Positions 34,429 to 34,429 of a stretch of 34,429 bases of DNA are shown here, piece by piece. Source of the stretch: an uncultured bacterium (GTDB lineage Bacteria; Spirochaetota; Leptospiria; Leptospirales; Leptonemataceae); contig CALFVU010000019.1 in the NCBI GenBank assembly GCA_937928085.1, positions 1-34,429 of the forward strand, given 5' to 3'. Position numbers and translations under genes: made by a program. The notes below the pieces were generated by a model, which was given only the letters and a program-made list of their open reading frames with translations, had not been told where the DNA came from and searched no databases. Within the stretch, counting starts at the first letter, position 1, and each line of letters opens with the position of its first letter.

Positions 34429-34429
34429 T

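Overview
The window is a strongly AT-rich bacterial chromosome segment (by eye well under one-third G+C), densely packed with genes. It looks like a spirochaete of the Leptospira lineage, though this is tentative. Supporting signs are MurE of the meso-diaminopimelate type (DNPR motif), spirochaete-like lipoprotein leaders, a delta-60-repeat lipoprotein, an ECF sigma factor with a coiled-coil insertion, an ethylmalonyl-CoA-pathway reductase, an alkyl-DHAP synthase/GlpD/FGGY kinase cluster and a partial protein resembling the Leptospira DUF1564 family. No insertion sequence, prophage or CRISPR array was seen.

Layout. 1-685: a perfect 126-bp direct repeat flanks a short, apparently truncated delta-60 lipoprotein gene on the minus strand, immediately upstream of rpsT. 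728-6238 (plus): rpsT, tRNA-Val(TAC), yjbQ, hisD, thiG, thiH and a coiled-coil/TPR protein; the first four are almost contiguous. 6321-11723 (minus): crotonyl-CoA carboxylase/reductase, an MsbA-like ABC exporter, a receiver-only response regulator, then an ECF-type sigma factor and its likely anti-sigma partner. 11847-17243 (plus): a degenerate HD-GYP protein translationally coupled to a 783-aa protein of unknown family, then a divergent DnaA without dnaN/recF beside it. 17235-26031 (minus): amino-acid permease, macrodomain hydrolase, rpmG-ispE-tRNA-Gln-(glmU N-terminal type)-prs, then cfa, a geranylgeranyl-reductase-like flavoprotein and murE. 26138-33892 (plus): an exported protein, a decayed FadR-like regulator with a palindromic operator in front of it, alkyl-DHAP synthase, glpD, an FGGY kinase, a membrane-anchored protein and a CoA-pyrophosphatase-type Nudix enzyme. 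33958-34429 (minus): a gene cut by the window edge, with noticeably different codon use.

How the genes fit together. Several clusters bear on the cell envelope: cfa, murE, the glmU-type uridylyltransferase, ispE (undecaprenyl precursor route), the MsbA-like exporter and the ether-lipid/glycerol-phosphate cluster. yjbQ lies close to thiG-thiH, suggesting a link to thiamine phosphate synthesis. Two tRNA genes sit inside protein operons with spacings of 1-13 nt.

RL33 (rpmG, 52 aa), the FadR-like pseudogene and the right-edge partial gene were found by translating the gaps by hand. The most unusual items are the duplicated 126-bp repeat with the truncated delta-60 gene, the orphan divergent dnaA, the inactive-looking HD-GYP protein with its unknown partner, and the regulator pseudogene whose operator is still intact.
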